A DNA stretch of 64,000 nucleotides from Nitratireductor sp. B36 (GTDB lineage Bacteria; Pseudomonadota; Alphaproteobacteria; Rhizobiales; Rhizobiaceae). The stretch covers positions 868,001-932,000 of the forward strand of contig NZ_JACKZY010000002.1 of assembly GCF_020833685.1 (NCBI RefSeq). Reading direction: 5' to 3'. Every line of letters begins with the position of its first letter. Positions within the stretch are counted from its first letter, which is position 1. Below, one piece after another: positions 9,574-18,899 of this stretch. A program made the position numbers and the translations under genes. The notes under the pieces are model-generated. The model had not been told where the DNA came from. It made no database searches and was given only the letters and a program-made list of their open reading frames with translations.

Positions 9574-10297
9574 CAACAGCAATGTGGTTCCGTTTGTCGC
9601 CAATGAGGGCGAGCTGGAAAACGAAACCTCCGAGATGCATTCGCCGCATCTCGTCGAGGTCAAGCGGATGGTGGAGGCGATTGTTTTCGCGAGCGCGGAG
9701 CCGGTGGCCGAAAAGGCTCTGGCCGAGCGTCTGCCCGATGGAACCGATGTTGTCCAAGCTCTGGCCGAACTTCAGAAGGAATATGAAAAGCGCGGGGTGA
9801 ACCTCGTCCGCGTCGAAAACAGTTGGGCGTTTCGAACAGCAAGCGACCTCTCGTTCCTCATGAACCGGAACGCTGTCCAGCAGCGCAAATTGTCGCGTGC
9901 CGCGCTCGAGATGTTGGCGGTGATCGCCTATCACCAGCCGGTCACGCGTGCGGAGATCGAGGAAATTCGGGGTGTGGAGACGTCCAAGGGGACGCTCGAC
10001 ATTCTGCTTGAAACGGGCTGGGTCAAGATGCGCGGCCGCCGCCGCACACCGGGGCGCCCGGTAACCTATGGAACCAGCACAGAATTTCTGGATCACTTTG
10101 GGTTGACGGAGCTGCGCGATCTGCCGGGCATCGATGAGTTGAAGGGGGCTGGACTGCTTTCCGCCAGAATGCCGGTCAACTTCTCGGTGCCGCAGCCGAT
10201 GACTGATCCGGATGAACTCACAGAAGATGAAGATCCGCTGACAGATATCGACCTGGAAGAACTTGGTCTGTTGACACCGCTCGCTGAGGATGATTGA
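9560..10297 (+). CDS. scpB: Segregation and condensation protein B
   Basis: ScpB is a two-winged-helix protein that dimerises on ScpA in the SMC complex. Family signatures include EAIVFASAEPV near residue 35 and the second winged helix AALEMLAVIAYHQPVTRAEIEEIRGV (split here as AALEMLAVIAYHQPV and TRAEIEEIRGV), then FLDHFGLTELRDLPG. The C-terminal tail is acidic. ATG codons at 9560 and 9566 are both possible (MPMTDNSN); either one lies inside the scpA end. The 245-residue product is typical for alphaproteobacteria. Confidence 0.93.
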   Translation: MPMTDNSNVVPFVANEGELENETSEMHSPHLVEVKRMVEAIVFASAEPVAEKALAERLPDGTDVVQALAELQKEYEKRGVNLVRVENSWAFRTASDLSFLMNRNAVQQRKLSRAALEMLAVIAYHQPVTRAEIEEIRGVETSKGTLDILLETGWVKMRGRRRTPGRPVTYGTSTEFLDHFGLTELRDLPGIDELKGAGLLSARMPVNFSVPQPMTDPDELTEDEDPLTDIDLEELGLLTPLAEDD

Positions 10298-10350
10298 CGG
10301 AAGTCCTGCGGGACAGGGGCCGCCTGCGATCCATCCAGGGATACCGGTGC

Positions 10351-11469
10351 ATGGACAATAAGAAGCAAAGTTCGGCGCGTGGAACGGCCGGCGTCAGCTT
10401 CGCGGCGCGTCTTTCCTTCCAGAATATCAGCCATTCCTATGCTTCGGGCGCGCAAACACTCAGGGACGTGTCTCTTTGCGCGGAGCCCGGCGAGGTGCTT
10501 TGTCTTCTCGGGCCTTCCGGTTCCGGCAAGACGACGCTCCTCCGGATTGCTGCCGGCATCGAGGCTCAGCGCTCCGGCCAGGTGTTTCTGAACGAGCGCG
10601 AAATTGCCGGTCCGAACGTGTTTCTGCCGCCCGAAAAGCGCTCGATCGGTCTCGTGTTTCAGGACTTTGCGCTTTTCCCGCATCTGACCATTCTCGACAA
10701 TGTGCGCTTCGGACTGACTGCCCTTTCGGGTGAGGAAGCCCAGAAAGAGGCAATGATCGCGCTTGAGCGGGTCGGGCTTGAAGGCTATGCCGGCGCCTAT
10801 CCGCACGTGCTGTCAGGCGGTGAGCAGCAGCGTGTTGCGCTGGCGCGGGCGCTGGCGCCACGACCGGCGGTGCTTTTGATGGATGAGCCATTTTCAGGGC
10901 TCGATTCCCGTTTGAAGGACAGTGTGCGCGCGGAAACGCTCTCCATTCTGCGGCAAAGCCGTGCGACCGCCGTTGTGGTGACCCATGACGCAGAAGAAGC
11001 CATGCGTATGGGTGATCGGATAGCACTTCTCAAGGATGGAAAACTCGTTCAGGTGGGGACCGCCGAAGAGCTTTATCGACGCCCCGCCGATCTTTTCGTG
11101 GCCGGCTTCTTTTCCGAGATCAACGAGTTTGATGGACAGGTGCACGCCGGCAGTGTGGAAACGCCCCTGGGGCGTTTTTCGGCAGATGGGCTGAAAGAGG
11201 GCGCGGATGCAACTGTTGCGGTTCGCCTGTCCGGGTTTCAGGTGGATCAAGAGCGCGGTTCCGTACCGGCGCGGATCGTTTCCAGGCGCTTCCTCGGCGT
11301 GGTGGAGTTTCTCGAGCTTGCGATCCCCGGGGCTGACCGGCATGTGCGTGCCCGCGTGCGTTGCGGGCAGTTGCAACCGGGCGTGCGGGACATATGGCTG
11401 AACGTGATCGAGAGCGATGTTCTCGTATTCGCGAGACAATCGTTTGAAACATCGCGCGAAAGCGCATAA
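10351..11469 (+). CDS. ABC transporter ATP-binding protein (iron/sulfate/polyamine importer type) without partners nearby
   Basis: The 372-residue protein is a complete MalK-superfamily ATPase. It has Walker A GPSGSGKTT (about residue 57), signature LSGGEQQRVALARAL, Walker B VLLMDEPFSGLD, an H-loop in VVTHDAEEA, and a C-terminal TOBE-like domain (ARIVSRRFLGVVEFLEL). This architecture resembles FbpC or CysA/PotA subunits of importers. No permease or binding protein is encoded in the neighbourhood, so its partners must lie elsewhere or it has another role. The ATG at 10351 follows AGGG at ten bases. It sits between scpB and tatA. The substrate is unknown. Confidence 0.85.
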   Translation: MDNKKQSSARGTAGVSFAARLSFQNISHSYASGAQTLRDVSLCAEPGEVLCLLGPSGSGKTTLLRIAAGIEAQRSGQVFLNEREIAGPNVFLPPEKRSIGLVFQDFALFPHLTILDNVRFGLTALSGEEAQKEAMIALERVGLEGYAGAYPHVLSGGEQQRVALARALAPRPAVLLMDEPFSGLDSRLKDSVRAETLSILRQSRATAVVVTHDAEEAMRMGDRIALLKDGKLVQVGTAEELYRRPADLFVAGFFSEINEFDGQVHAGSVETPLGRFSADGLKEGADATVAVRLSGFQVDQERGSVPARIVSRRFLGVVEFLELAIPGADRHVRARVRCGQLQPGVRDIWLNVIESDVLVFARQSFETSRESA

Positions 11470-11504
11470 ATCAAATCAATGGCAATTGGTGAAAGAGACT
11501 GATC

Positions 11505-11729
11505 ATGGGTTCCTTTTCAATCTGGCACTGGCTTATCGTGCTCGTCGTGGTGCTGCTCCTGTTTGGACGCGGCAAGATACCCGAGCTGATGGGCGACATG
11601 GCCAAGGGCATCAAGAGCTTCAAAAAGGGCATGTCCGACGATGATGAGGACACGACCAAGACGGTCGAACATCAGGCCGATGAGCCGGTGAAGGAAGCGA
11701 GCAAGCCGAGCAAGAAGAAGTCCGGCTGA
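11505..11729 (+). CDS. tatA: Sec-independent protein translocase subunit TatA
   Basis: TatA assembles the channel for folded twin-arginine substrates in the inner membrane. The 74-residue product has the short N-terminal helix [15 protein letters not shown], the [10 protein letters not shown] hinge, an amphipathic helix ([12 protein letters not shown]), and a charged C-terminal tail. It is followed by tatB after 53 bases and then tatC, so the complete Tat system is here. The start ATG is clear, with AAAGAGA upstream. Confidence 0.97.
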   Translation: MGSFSIWHWLIVLVVVLLLFGRGKIPELMGDMAKGIKSFKKGMSDDDEDTTKTVEHQADEPVKEASKPSKKKSG

Positions 11730-11782
11730 TTCGCCGCAATTCGCACAGCGTTTCCGCTTCCTGCTATCCGTTCCGGTGACCT

Positions 11783-12358
11783 ATGTTTGATCTTGGCTGG
11801 CCCGAAATCATGGTGATCGCCATCGTCCTGATCGTCGTGGTCGGGCCGAAGGACTTGCCGCGCATGTTGCGCACCTTTGGGCGTACGACGTCCAAACTGC
11901 GCACCATGGCGGGCGATTTTCGCAAGCAGTTCGATGAAGCGCTGCAGGAGGCCGAGCTTGATGATGTGAAATCCCTCGTGGATGACGCGCGCAAGCTCGA
12001 TCCGCGCAACGAGATCAAGAAACATCTCAACCCGATCGAGAAGGTCGGGCAGGAGATCCGGTCCGGTCTTGATGCGGCGATGAAGCCGCAGGCGGCGAAA
12101 TCGGGCGCGCCGGCGTCCAAGGAACCGCATGCGACGGAACCGGCCAAGGCAGGCGCAACCCGCATGCCGGGTGAGGCGAAGCCCAAGGCCACGGCCAAGC
12201 CCCGCACGGCGACGAAAACGGCAGCAAAGCCGAGGGCGACCAAGGCACCGGCAACAAAGCCCGCGACGACGGCCAAGCCAAAGGCAGGCAGCAAAACCAA
12301 AACGGCGAGCGCGACCAAGCGCGCTCCGGCAAAAAAGACTAGCGGAGCCAAGTCGTGA
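11783..12358 (+). CDS. tatB: Sec-independent protein translocase subunit TatB
   Basis: TatB forms the substrate receptor with TatC. The N-terminal part has the membrane helix MFDLGWPEIMVIAIVLIVVV, the GPKDLPRMLR hinge and an amphipathic helix. The last 80 or so residues (about 110-191) are a low-complexity Lys/Ala/Pro/Thr tail built from recurring AKPKA, ATK and PATK units, longer than in E. coli TatB. The 191-residue length is common in rhizobia. The stop overlaps the GTG start of tatC by four bases, implying coupled translation. Confidence 0.95.
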   Translation: MFDLGWPEIMVIAIVLIVVVGPKDLPRMLRTFGRTTSKLRTMAGDFRKQFDEALQEAELDDVKSLVDDARKLDPRNEIKKHLNPIEKVGQEIRSGLDAAMKPQAAKSGAPASKEPHATEPAKAGATRMPGEAKPKATAKPRTATKTAAKPRATKAPATKPATTAKPKAGSKTKTASATKRAPAKKTSGAKS

Positions 12359-13188
12359 ACGCCGAACGTGACGACGACATCGATCAGTCTTCCGCACCGC
12401 TGATCGACCACCTGATCGAGCTTCGATCGCGCCTGATGTGGGCGCTTGCCGGTTTTTTTGTGGCCTTCCTCGTCTGCTTTTTCTTCGCCAAGCAGATTTT
12501 CAATCTGCTGGTCATCCCGTTCCAGTGGGCAACCCAATGGGCGGGTCTAGACGCGGACAAGGTGGACCTGATCTACACCGCGCCGCAGGAATTTTTCTTC
12601 ACCCAGATCAAGCTTGCCATGTTCGGCGGACTGGTGCTCGCCTTTCCGGTGATCGCCATGCAGGTCTATAAGTTTGTGGCGCCCGGTCTTTACCGCAATG
12701 AGCGCCGGGCCTTCATGCCGTTCCTGATCGCTTCGCCTATTCTGTTCTTGATTGGTGCGGCGCTTGTCTATTTCTTCTTCACGCCGATGGTGATGTGGTT
12801 CTTCCTGTCCATGCAGCAGGTGGGGCCGGACAACACTGTGCAAATCTCGCTGTTGCCCAAGGTTTCCGAATATCTCGGGCTGATCATGACGCTGATCCTG
12901 TCCTTCGGGCTGGTGTTTCAGCTTCCGGTGGTGACGACGCTGATGGCGCGGGTGGGGCTTCTCACCTCGACTGGGCTCGCCGACAAGCGCAAATATGCGA
13001 TCGTGGCGGCGTTTGTCGCGGCGGCGATCCTGACGCCGCCGGACCCGGTAAGCCAGATCGGTCTTGCGCTTCCGACCATCCTTCTCTACGAAATTGCCAT
13101 CTGGGCCGCCCGTATGGTTGAGCGCCAGCGCGAGAAGGAAAAGACCGCGCAGGACGAAACCGACGAAGCGGATCAGCCGACCGCCTAG
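12355..13188 (+). CDS. tatC: Sec-independent protein translocase subunit TatC
   Basis: TatC is the six-helix membrane core that binds the twin-arginine signal. The 277-residue product shows the typical N-terminus APLIDHLIELRSRL, the periplasmic loop region YTAPQEFFFTQIKLA, and the conserved FGLVFQLPVV helix. The C-terminus is acidic (DETDEADQPTA). Translation begins at a GTG that overlaps the tatB stop; no ATG is nearby in frame. It closes the tatABC operon, and serS follows 66 bases later. Confidence 0.97.
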   Translation: MNAERDDDIDQSSAPLIDHLIELRSRLMWALAGFFVAFLVCFFFAKQIFNLLVIPFQWATQWAGLDADKVDLIYTAPQEFFFTQIKLAMFGGLVLAFPVIAMQVYKFVAPGLYRNERRAFMPFLIASPILFLIGAALVYFFFTPMVMWFFLSMQQVGPDNTVQISLLPKVSEYLGLIMTLILSFGLVFQLPVVTTLMARVGLLTSTGLADKRKYAIVAAFVAAAILTPPDPVSQIGLALPTILLYEIAIWAARMVERQREKEKTAQDETDEADQPTA

Positions 13189-13254
13189 ATTTGCTGGCTT
13201 TCCTGTCGCGTTCGAGGCGGTTCACCGCAATCTCTCCGCGATTGGAAATCTGAC

Positions 13255-14538
13255 ATGCTCGACATCAAATGGATTCGCGAGAACCCGCAGGCGCTGGATG
13301 AAGCGCTGAAGAAGCGTGGCGCGGACCCTGAAAGCGCGAAGCTTCTCGCGCTCGACGAAGCGCGCCGCCAGCACCTGACAAAACTTCAGGAAGCGCAGGA
13401 GCGCCGCAATGCTGCCTCCAAGGAAATCGGCAAGGCGATGGCTTCCGGCGACAAGGAGCTTGCCGAGAAGCTGAAGGCCGAGGTGTCGGAGCTGAAGAGC
13501 TTCGTTCAGGATGGTGAAGCCGAAGAGCGGCGTCATGATGCGGCGCTGAACGACGCGCTGGCGCGCATTCCCAATGTTCCGCTCGACGATGTGCCGGTTG
13601 GCGCTGACGAGAACGACAATGTGGAGGTGCGCAAACATGGCGAGCCGAAGCGCGCCAACTGGGCCAAGGAGCATTTCGAGATCGGCGAAGCGCTCGGCCA
13701 GATGGATTTCGAACGCGCGGCGAAGCTTTCGGGCGCGCGCTTCACGGTGCTTTCGGGGCCGCTTGCCCGTCTGGAGCGTGCGTTGGGGCAGTTCATGCTC
13801 GACCTGCACACGCAGGAGCATGGCTATACGGAAGTCCAGCCGCCGCTTCTGGTGCGCGACGATGCGATGTTCGGCACCGGACAGTTGCCGAAGTTTAGCG
13901 ACGACCTTTTCCGCGCCGGCGATGATCACTGGTTGATCCCGACGGCGGAAGTCTCGCTCACCAATCTGGTGCGCGAGGAAATTCTCGATGGCGAAAAGCT
14001 GCCCCTGCGCTTCACCGCGCTAACGCCATGCTTCCGTTCGGAAGCGGGTTCTGCGGGACGCGATACGCGCGGCATGCTGCGCCAGCATCAGTTCTACAAG
14101 GTGGAGCTCGTCTCGATCACCGATGCCGAAAGCGCGATTGATGAGCATGAACGCATGACGCAATGCGCCGAAACCGTGCTCAAGAAGCTCGATCTTCCAT
14201 TCCGCACCATGGTGCTGTGCACCGGCGACATGGGCTTTGGCGCACGCAAGACCTACGATCTTGAAGTGTGGCTGCCGGGGCAGAACGCCTATCGTGAGAT
14301 TTCGTCCTGCTCGGTCTGCGGCGATTTTCAGGGCCGGCGCATGAATGCGCGCTACCGGGTTGCGGGCGAGAAGCAGACGCGCTTCGTGCACACGCTCAAC
14401 GGCTCGGGAACGGCGGTTGGCCGGGCGCTGATTGCGGTTCTGGAGAATTATCAGAACGAGGACGGCAGTGTCACGATACCGTCAGCGCTGAAACCCTATA
14501 TGGGCGGCCTGGAGAAAATCGAAGCAGTAGAGGACTGA
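13255..14538 (+). CDS. serS: Seryl-tRNA synthetase
   Basis: This class II synthetase charges tRNA-Ser and tRNA-Sec type acceptors. The 427-residue length is standard. The N-terminal [11 protein letters not shown] leads into the long antiparallel coiled coil (about residues 30-105) that contacts the tRNA long arm. The catalytic core has motif 2 ([18 protein letters not shown]) and motif 3 ([18 protein letters not shown]). The gene lies between tatC and surE, an order shared by many alphaproteobacteria. Confidence 0.97.
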   Translation: MLDIKWIRENPQALDEALKKRGADPESAKLLALDEARRQHLTKLQEAQERRNAASKEIGKAMASGDKELAEKLKAEVSELKSFVQDGEAEERRHDAALNDALARIPNVPLDDVPVGADENDNVEVRKHGEPKRANWAKEHFEIGEALGQMDFERAAKLSGARFTVLSGPLARLERALGQFMLDLHTQEHGYTEVQPPLLVRDDAMFGTGQLPKFSDDLFRAGDDHWLIPTAEVSLTNLVREEILDGEKLPLRFTALTPCFRSEAGSAGRDTRGMLRQHQFYKVELVSITDAESAIDEHERMTQCAETVLKKLDLPFRTMVLCTGDMGFGARKTYDLEVWLPGQNAYREISSCSVCGDFQGRRMNARYRVAGEKQTRFVHTLNGSGTAVGRALIAVLENYQNEDGSVTIPSALKPYMGGLEKIEAVED

Positions 14539-14542
14539 GACT

Positions 14543-15301
14543 TTGCGCATTCTGTTGACCAATGACGATGGCATTCACGCTGAAGGACTGGCGACGCTGG
14601 AGCGGATCGCCCGCACGCTGAGCGACGATGTGTGGGTGGTGGCACCCGAGACCGACCAGTCGGGCTTTGCCCATTCGCTGTCATTGTCCGAGCCGCTCAG
14701 AATGCGCAAGATCGATGACCGGCATTTTGCGCTGCGCGGCACGCCCACCGATTGCGTGATCATGGGCGTCCGGCACGTGATGGACACGCCGCCGGACTTA
14801 ATCCTTTCGGGCGTGAACAATGGCACAAACATTGCCGACGACGTGACCTATTCCGGCACGGTGGCCGGCGCAATGGAGGGTACGCTTCTCGGCATTCCCT
14901 CCTTTGCACTGAGCCAGGCCTACGATTTCACCGATGAGAGCCGCTATATTCCTTTCGCTACGGCAGAGGCTCTTGCGCCGCCGATCCTCAAGAAGCTGAT
15001 CGAACGCCCGATGCCGGAGGGGGTGCTCGTCAACATCAACTTCCCCAATTGCGCGCCGGAAGAGGCCAAGGGCACGCTCGTGACCGTGCAGGGCAAGATG
15101 GTGCACGGGCTCAACGTGGAAGAACGCCGCGACGGGCGAAACTATCCGTATTACTGGCTGCGTTTCGGGCGCAAGCAGGCCGACATTCGCCAGGGCAGCG
15201 ATCAGGCGGCGGTGCGCGACGGTTATGTTTCGGTCACGCCGCTGCATCTTGACCTGACGGCGCACGAGGTGCGCGACCAGCTTGCCAAGGCGCTGGCATG
15301 A
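14543..15301 (+). CDS. surE: 5'/3'-nucleotidase SurE
   Basis: SurE is a metal-dependent survival nucleotidase/exopolyphosphatase. The N-terminus [15 protein letters not shown] holds the paired metal-binding Asp residues. Further metal and active-site regions are [14 protein letters not shown] and [19 protein letters not shown]. The 252-residue length is normal. The start is a TTG four bases after the serS stop, supported because the family protein begins exactly at this residue. The stop overlaps the pcm start (ATGA), so the two genes are translationally coupled. Confidence 0.96.
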   Translation: MRILLTNDDGIHAEGLATLERIARTLSDDVWVVAPETDQSGFAHSLSLSEPLRMRKIDDRHFALRGTPTDCVIMGVRHVMDTPPDLILSGVNNGTNIADDVTYSGTVAGAMEGTLLGIPSFALSQAYDFTDESRYIPFATAEALAPPILKKLIERPMPEGVLVNINFPNCAPEEAKGTLVTVQGKMVHGLNVEERRDGRNYPYYWLRFGRKQADIRQGSDQAAVRDGYVSVTPLHLDLTAHEVRDQLAKALA

Positions 15302-15951
15302 TCGAACCGGGGCAGGAGCGAGAGAGCTTTGCCGCCTTCATGCTGCGCATGCGCGCAAGCGGGGTCGGCAGCAAAGAGCTCTTCGCCGCGATGGAAGCGA
15401 CGCCGCGCGGCAGCTTTCTGCCATCGGAATGGTACGCGCTTTCCTGGTCCGATCGAATGGTGCCAATTGCCTGCGGCGAGGCCATCGAAGGTTGCGACTT
15501 TCAGGCCCAGGTGATTGATGCGCTGGCGTTGTCTTCCGGACACCGGGTTTTGGAGATTGGCACTGGATCCGGTTTCACCGCAGCCGTTATGGGACGTCTG
15601 GCGGGGAGGGTGCTTACACTCGACCGCTACCGAACGCTGGGAATGGAGGCACAACTGCGCTGGGACCATCTGGGTATCAGCAATGTGGTTGTACGCCATG
15701 CCGATGGAACGGATGGGGCACCCGCTGATGGGCCCTTCGACCGAATCGTATCCTGGGCGGCTTTCGATGATCTGCCGCGGCGATTTGTGGATCAACTCTC
15801 AACGGGCGGGGTGATGATTGCGCCAATCGGCCCCGGAGATGATGTTCAAAGCGTTGCCAAACTGGAGAAAGTCGGCAGCAGGTTTGAGCGGACGGATATT
15901 GCGGAAACGCGCCTTCAGCCACTCCTGAAGGGGGTTTCGTCAGCGATCTGA
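15298..15951 (+). CDS. pcm: Protein-L-isoaspartate O-methyltransferase
   Basis: Pcm methylates abnormal isoaspartyl residues with S-adenosylmethionine so that they can be repaired. The 217-residue product has the SAM motif [20 protein letters not shown] (about residues 81-100), with an acidic motif II in LTLDRY. The surE-pcm pair is widely conserved. The ATG overlaps the surE stop by four bases. No terminator is seen immediately after the gene. Confidence 0.93.
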   Translation: MIEPGQERESFAAFMLRMRASGVGSKELFAAMEATPRGSFLPSEWYALSWSDRMVPIACGEAIEGCDFQAQVIDALALSSGHRVLEIGTGSGFTAAVMGRLAGRVLTLDRYRTLGMEAQLRWDHLGISNVVVRHADGTDGAPADGPFDRIVSWAAFDDLPRRFVDQLSTGGVMIAPIGPGDDVQSVAKLEKVGSRFERTDIAETRLQPLLKGVSSAI

Positions 15952-15993
15952 AACCGCGAGGAACAGCGCGATTTATTAATTTCCGCGCGCGGC

Positions 15994-16024
15994 TTAACCG
16001 CTGAGTAACATTAACGCGATTTAA
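15994..16024 (+). promoter_or_regulatory. Candidate CtrA-like boxes upstream of the LytM factor
   Basis: This AT-rich stretch has TTAA-N7-GTAAC followed immediately by TTAA-N6-TTAA. CtrA, the alphaproteobacterial cell-cycle regulator, prefers TTAA-N7-TTAA. Neither copy is perfect, but two near-matches in 31 bases just upstream of a division-type gene are suggestive. This is inference only. Confidence 0.3.
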
Positions 16025-16061
16025 TTGCTCGTGTTCAGGTATTGGGTACGCGGGTAGTCAA

Positions 16062-17690
16062 ATGCGTTGTATTGCACGGAATTTCGATCGCGCGCTTTTG
16101 CGCGGAGCCGCCGTCATCTTGATCGGCGGTGTGGCGGCAGGATGCAGCTCAGACCTCTCGCGCTTCAAGTCTAGCGACTTTGCTGATGCGCGATCGACAA
16201 ATCGCAGTGTGGCGATGACGCCAGCCAGCCAGCCTTATCCCGGCGATACGGCGAGTGGCCTTGATACTACCTATACAGGATCCATCAGCAGGCAGGGCGG
16301 AGGGCCGCGGCCATCAGCTTCAGTTGGCGGCGCGATGCAGCAACCTTTGCCCGCGCCCACGAATACCGCGGCTCGGGCTGCAACGCGGCCTGTCGATCTG
16401 ACTGCCCCCAGCGCTGCCAGCGGCAGTGTGCAACGCCAGCCTATCGCGGCGCCAACACAAACGGCACCGGCGGTGGCGGCTGCTCCTCAGCCGAAACTTG
16501 ACCGCACTCCGACCGGATCGATCGCGCGTCAGTCGGCACAGGCCCCCGCACGCAGTGGCAACAGCGGCGATAGCGGCTGGAGCGATGTGGGCGGCACGAC
16601 CATCACCGTGCGCGAGGGCGAAACGGCTTACAATCTTTCGCGACGCTTTGGTGTTCCCGTGGGAGCAATCCTCAGTGCCAACAATCTTTCGAGCGCGTCC
16701 GAGTTGAAAGCGGGACGGCAGATTGTCATTCCGACCTATGTTTATTCGCGCCGAGCACCGGTCTCTGCACCGGACAATGATGCGCGCGCGTCACAGCAGG
16801 CTGCACGCCAGCCGATCCCAAATGAGCCGGCGCCACAGCGCGAGCCACAGGAGCGCCTTGCTGTCCTGCGCGAAACGCCCCGGCCAAAATCGCGTCCGCA
16901 AGGTGCTGAGACCAACAATGCCGCTGCAAACACCCACAGCGCTGGTGGGAGAACGGCTACGTCCCCTGTCACCTCGAGCGCGGGGGGCACATATACGGTC
17001 GTTTCAGGCGATACGCTTTACGGCATTGCCCGCAAGACCGGCGCGAGCGTTGGCGCCATCAAGGCGGCGAACGGTCTGTCGGATGGATATCTGCGGGTCG
17101 GGCAGACGCTGGCCATTCCGTCCGGCAATGGCGGCGAGCAATCCCAGGTGGCGAGCGTGACGCAGCAGCAAGTTGACAAAACAACGACAAGCGCTACGAC
17201 ACGTGAAACCACGCCTACGGTGAAAGCATCTGCTCCGCAGGCGGCTTCCTCCACGCAGACCCAGGTTGCTGCAGTTGCAACGCAAAGCAACGATGTTGCG
17301 CCGGATTCCACCGGCATCGGCAAACTGCGCTGGCCCGTTCGTGGGCGGATCATCTCGGATTTCGGCAGTACGTCCGGTTCGGCCCGCAATGATGGCATCG
17401 ACATCGCCGTCCCGGCAGGCACACCTGTCAAGGCTGCGGAAAACGGTGTTGTGATTTATGCCGGTGACGGCCTCAAGGAATTCGGAAACACGGTTCTGGT
17501 ACGGCACGATGATGGCATGGTCACGGTCTACGGACATGCTAGCGCGCTTCGGGTCAAGCGTGGCGAGAAAGTGCGACGCGGTCAGGAAATCGCGCTGTCG
17601 GGCATGAGCGGCAGTGCCGATCGTCCCAAACTGCACTTTGAAGTGCGCAAGGATGCGACGCCCGTCAATCCGAGTGGCTATCTGGAATAA
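16062..17690 (+). CDS. LysM/LytM (M23) lipoprotein, DipM/NlpD-like division factor, probably non-catalytic
   Basis: The 542-residue product has a lipoprotein signal (VAAGC, Cys28). Two LysM peptidoglycan-binding repeats follow, at about residues 178-225 (ITVREGETAYNLSRRFGV) and 309-354 (YTVVSGDTLYGIARKTG), separated by Pro/Gln/Ala-rich linkers. A C-terminal M23 fold spans about 420-540. In active M23 peptidases the first zinc motif is HxxxD; here it reads NDGID, so the His is Asn, although the later YGHAS and LHFEV histidines remain. That points to an amidase-activating LytM factor like NlpD, EnvC or DipM rather than an endopeptidase. It stands alone, downstream of pcm. Confidence 0.85.
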   Translation: MRCIARNFDRALLRGAAVILIGGVAAGCSSDLSRFKSSDFADARSTNRSVAMTPASQPYPGDTASGLDTTYTGSISRQGGGPRPSASVGGAMQQPLPAPTNTAARAATRPVDLTAPSAASGSVQRQPIAAPTQTAPAVAAAPQPKLDRTPTGSIARQSAQAPARSGNSGDSGWSDVGGTTITVREGETAYNLSRRFGVPVGAILSANNLSSASELKAGRQIVIPTYVYSRRAPVSAPDNDARASQQAARQPIPNEPAPQREPQERLAVLRETPRPKSRPQGAETNNAAANTHSAGGRTATSPVTSSAGGTYTVVSGDTLYGIARKTGASVGAIKAANGLSDGYLRVGQTLAIPSGNGGEQSQVASVTQQQVDKTTTSATTRETTPTVKASAPQAASSTQTQVAAVATQSNDVAPDSTGIGKLRWPVRGRIISDFGSTSGSARNDGIDIAVPAGTPVKAAENGVVIYAGDGLKEFGNTVLVRHDDGMVTVYGHASALRVKRGEKVRRGQEIALSGMSGSADRPKLHFEVRKDATPVNPSGYLE

Positions 17691-17752
17691 GCGTTCCCTG
17701 GATAACGAGAAAAGCTGCGGCCTGCCAGACCTCCGGTCGGGCCGCCTCTTTG

Positions 17753-17776
17753 ACCCGCCCGAAAGGGCGGGTTTTT
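17753..17776. terminator. Bidirectional terminator between the LytM gene and the DUF815 ATPase
   Basis: ACCCGCCC-GAAA-GGGCGGGT is an eight-bp stem with a GNRA-type tetraloop followed by TTTTG. It lies between convergent genes, ending two bases before the 3' end of the minus-strand ATPase. Confidence 0.8.
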
Positions 17777-17778
17777 GT

Positions 17779-18657
17779 TCATGCGTCCAACCGTTTTCCG
17801 AGACGACCGGCAAGATCCTGGATGAACTGCCAGGCCACACGTCCGGATCGGCTGCCCCGCGTGGTTGCCCATTCAAGCGCTTCAGCGCGGAGCGCTTCTG
17901 GAGCTATCTCCAGGCCGAAATGAGCAACATAGCCGCGGACCATTTCGAGATAATCATCCTGCGAACATTTGTGGAAACCGAGCCAGAGCCCAAAACGATC
18001 CGATAGCGAGACCTTTTCCTCCACGGCTTCCGACGGGTTGATCGCCGTGGAGCGTTCGTTTTCGATCATGTCACGCGGAAGAAGGTGGCGCCGGTTGGAT
18101 GTGGCGTAAAGAATGACGTTGGCTGGCCGGCCCTCGACACCACCTTCCAGCGCCGCCTTCAGCGATTTGTAAGATGTGTCGTTTTGATCGAAGGACAGAT
18201 CGTCGCAGAACAGGATGAACCGGAAGGGGGCAGCCTTCAGAAACGCCATGAGCTGAGGAAGCGTTTCGATATCTTCCCGGTGGATCTCGACCAGTTTCAA
18301 AGGTGGCTGTCCGGCCGCGGCGGTGCGGTTGACCTCCGCGTGCACCGCCTTAACCAATGAGGACTTGCCCATCCCCCGGGCGCCCCACAAAAGGACGTTG
18401 TTGGCCGGGAGGCTTTTGGCGAAACGGTCCGTGTTGTCTGCGAGAATATCGCGGACCCGGTCGACTCCTCGGATAAGACTGAGCTCTACCCGATTGACGA
18501 TTTCTACAGGTTCAAGGGCTTTTCGCTCAGCCTGCCAGACGAAGCAGTCGGCCACATCGAAACGGGGAGGTACAGCAGGTGCGGGGCCGAGATCCCGAAC
18601 CGCAGCGATCAACCTGTCCAGCTTCTCGCTCAACACTTCGATGGTCTTGTCGGTCAT
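17779..18657 (-). CDS. DUF815 family AAA+-type ATPase
   Basis: The 292-residue protein is a P-loop ATPase of the DUF815 family, whose exact role is not established. Walker A is GARGMGKSS at about residues 90-98, with a Walker B-like FILFCDDLSFD near 150, and sensor-like TSNRRHLL near 180. The N-terminal region about residues 1-70 looks like a separate helical module. The ATG at 18657 has GAGGGA just upstream. It is transcribed away from yajC and shares that upstream region, which contains a 16-bp palindrome. Confidence 0.85.
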   Translation of the reverse strand: MTDKTIEVLSEKLDRLIAAVRDLGPAPAVPPRFDVADCFVWQAERKALEPVEIVNRVELSLIRGVDRVRDILADNTDRFAKSLPANNVLLWGARGMGKSSLVKAVHAEVNRTAAAGQPPLKLVEIHREDIETLPQLMAFLKAAPFRFILFCDDLSFDQNDTSYKSLKAALEGGVEGRPANVILYATSNRRHLLPRDMIENERSTAINPSEAVEEKVSLSDRFGLWLGFHKCSQDDYLEMVRGYVAHFGLEIAPEALRAEALEWATTRGSRSGRVAWQFIQDLAGRLGKRLDA

Positions 18658-18692
18658 GATTCCCTCACGAAGGCGTGTGCTGCCATGAATTA

Positions 18693-18708
18693 CGTACCGT
18701 ACGGTACG
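18693..18708. promoter_or_regulatory. Perfect 16-bp palindrome upstream of the DUF815 gene
   Basis: CGTACCGTACGGTACG is its own reverse complement and is built from repeated GTAC/CGTAC units; a further overlapping half-repeat continues to the right. It lies 36 bases upstream of the DUF815 start and 190 bases upstream of yajC. Size and symmetry fit a dimeric repressor operator, but no regulator can be named. Confidence 0.4.
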
Positions 18709-18899
18709 GTTCTTTCATAGGGGCGCGGTATTTGCAAGCGGGGAAGGGGGCATTGCGGTACGGAGTGCCGACCGGGAGTGCACACGCTTGCAGAAGTCGG
18801 TGCGCGGAGACGGTGAACAGTTGCAATGGATAGGCGAAAGTCTATATTCCGGCCACATTTATGACCAGCCGGACGTCCGGCGCATATCAGGAGTTTTCG

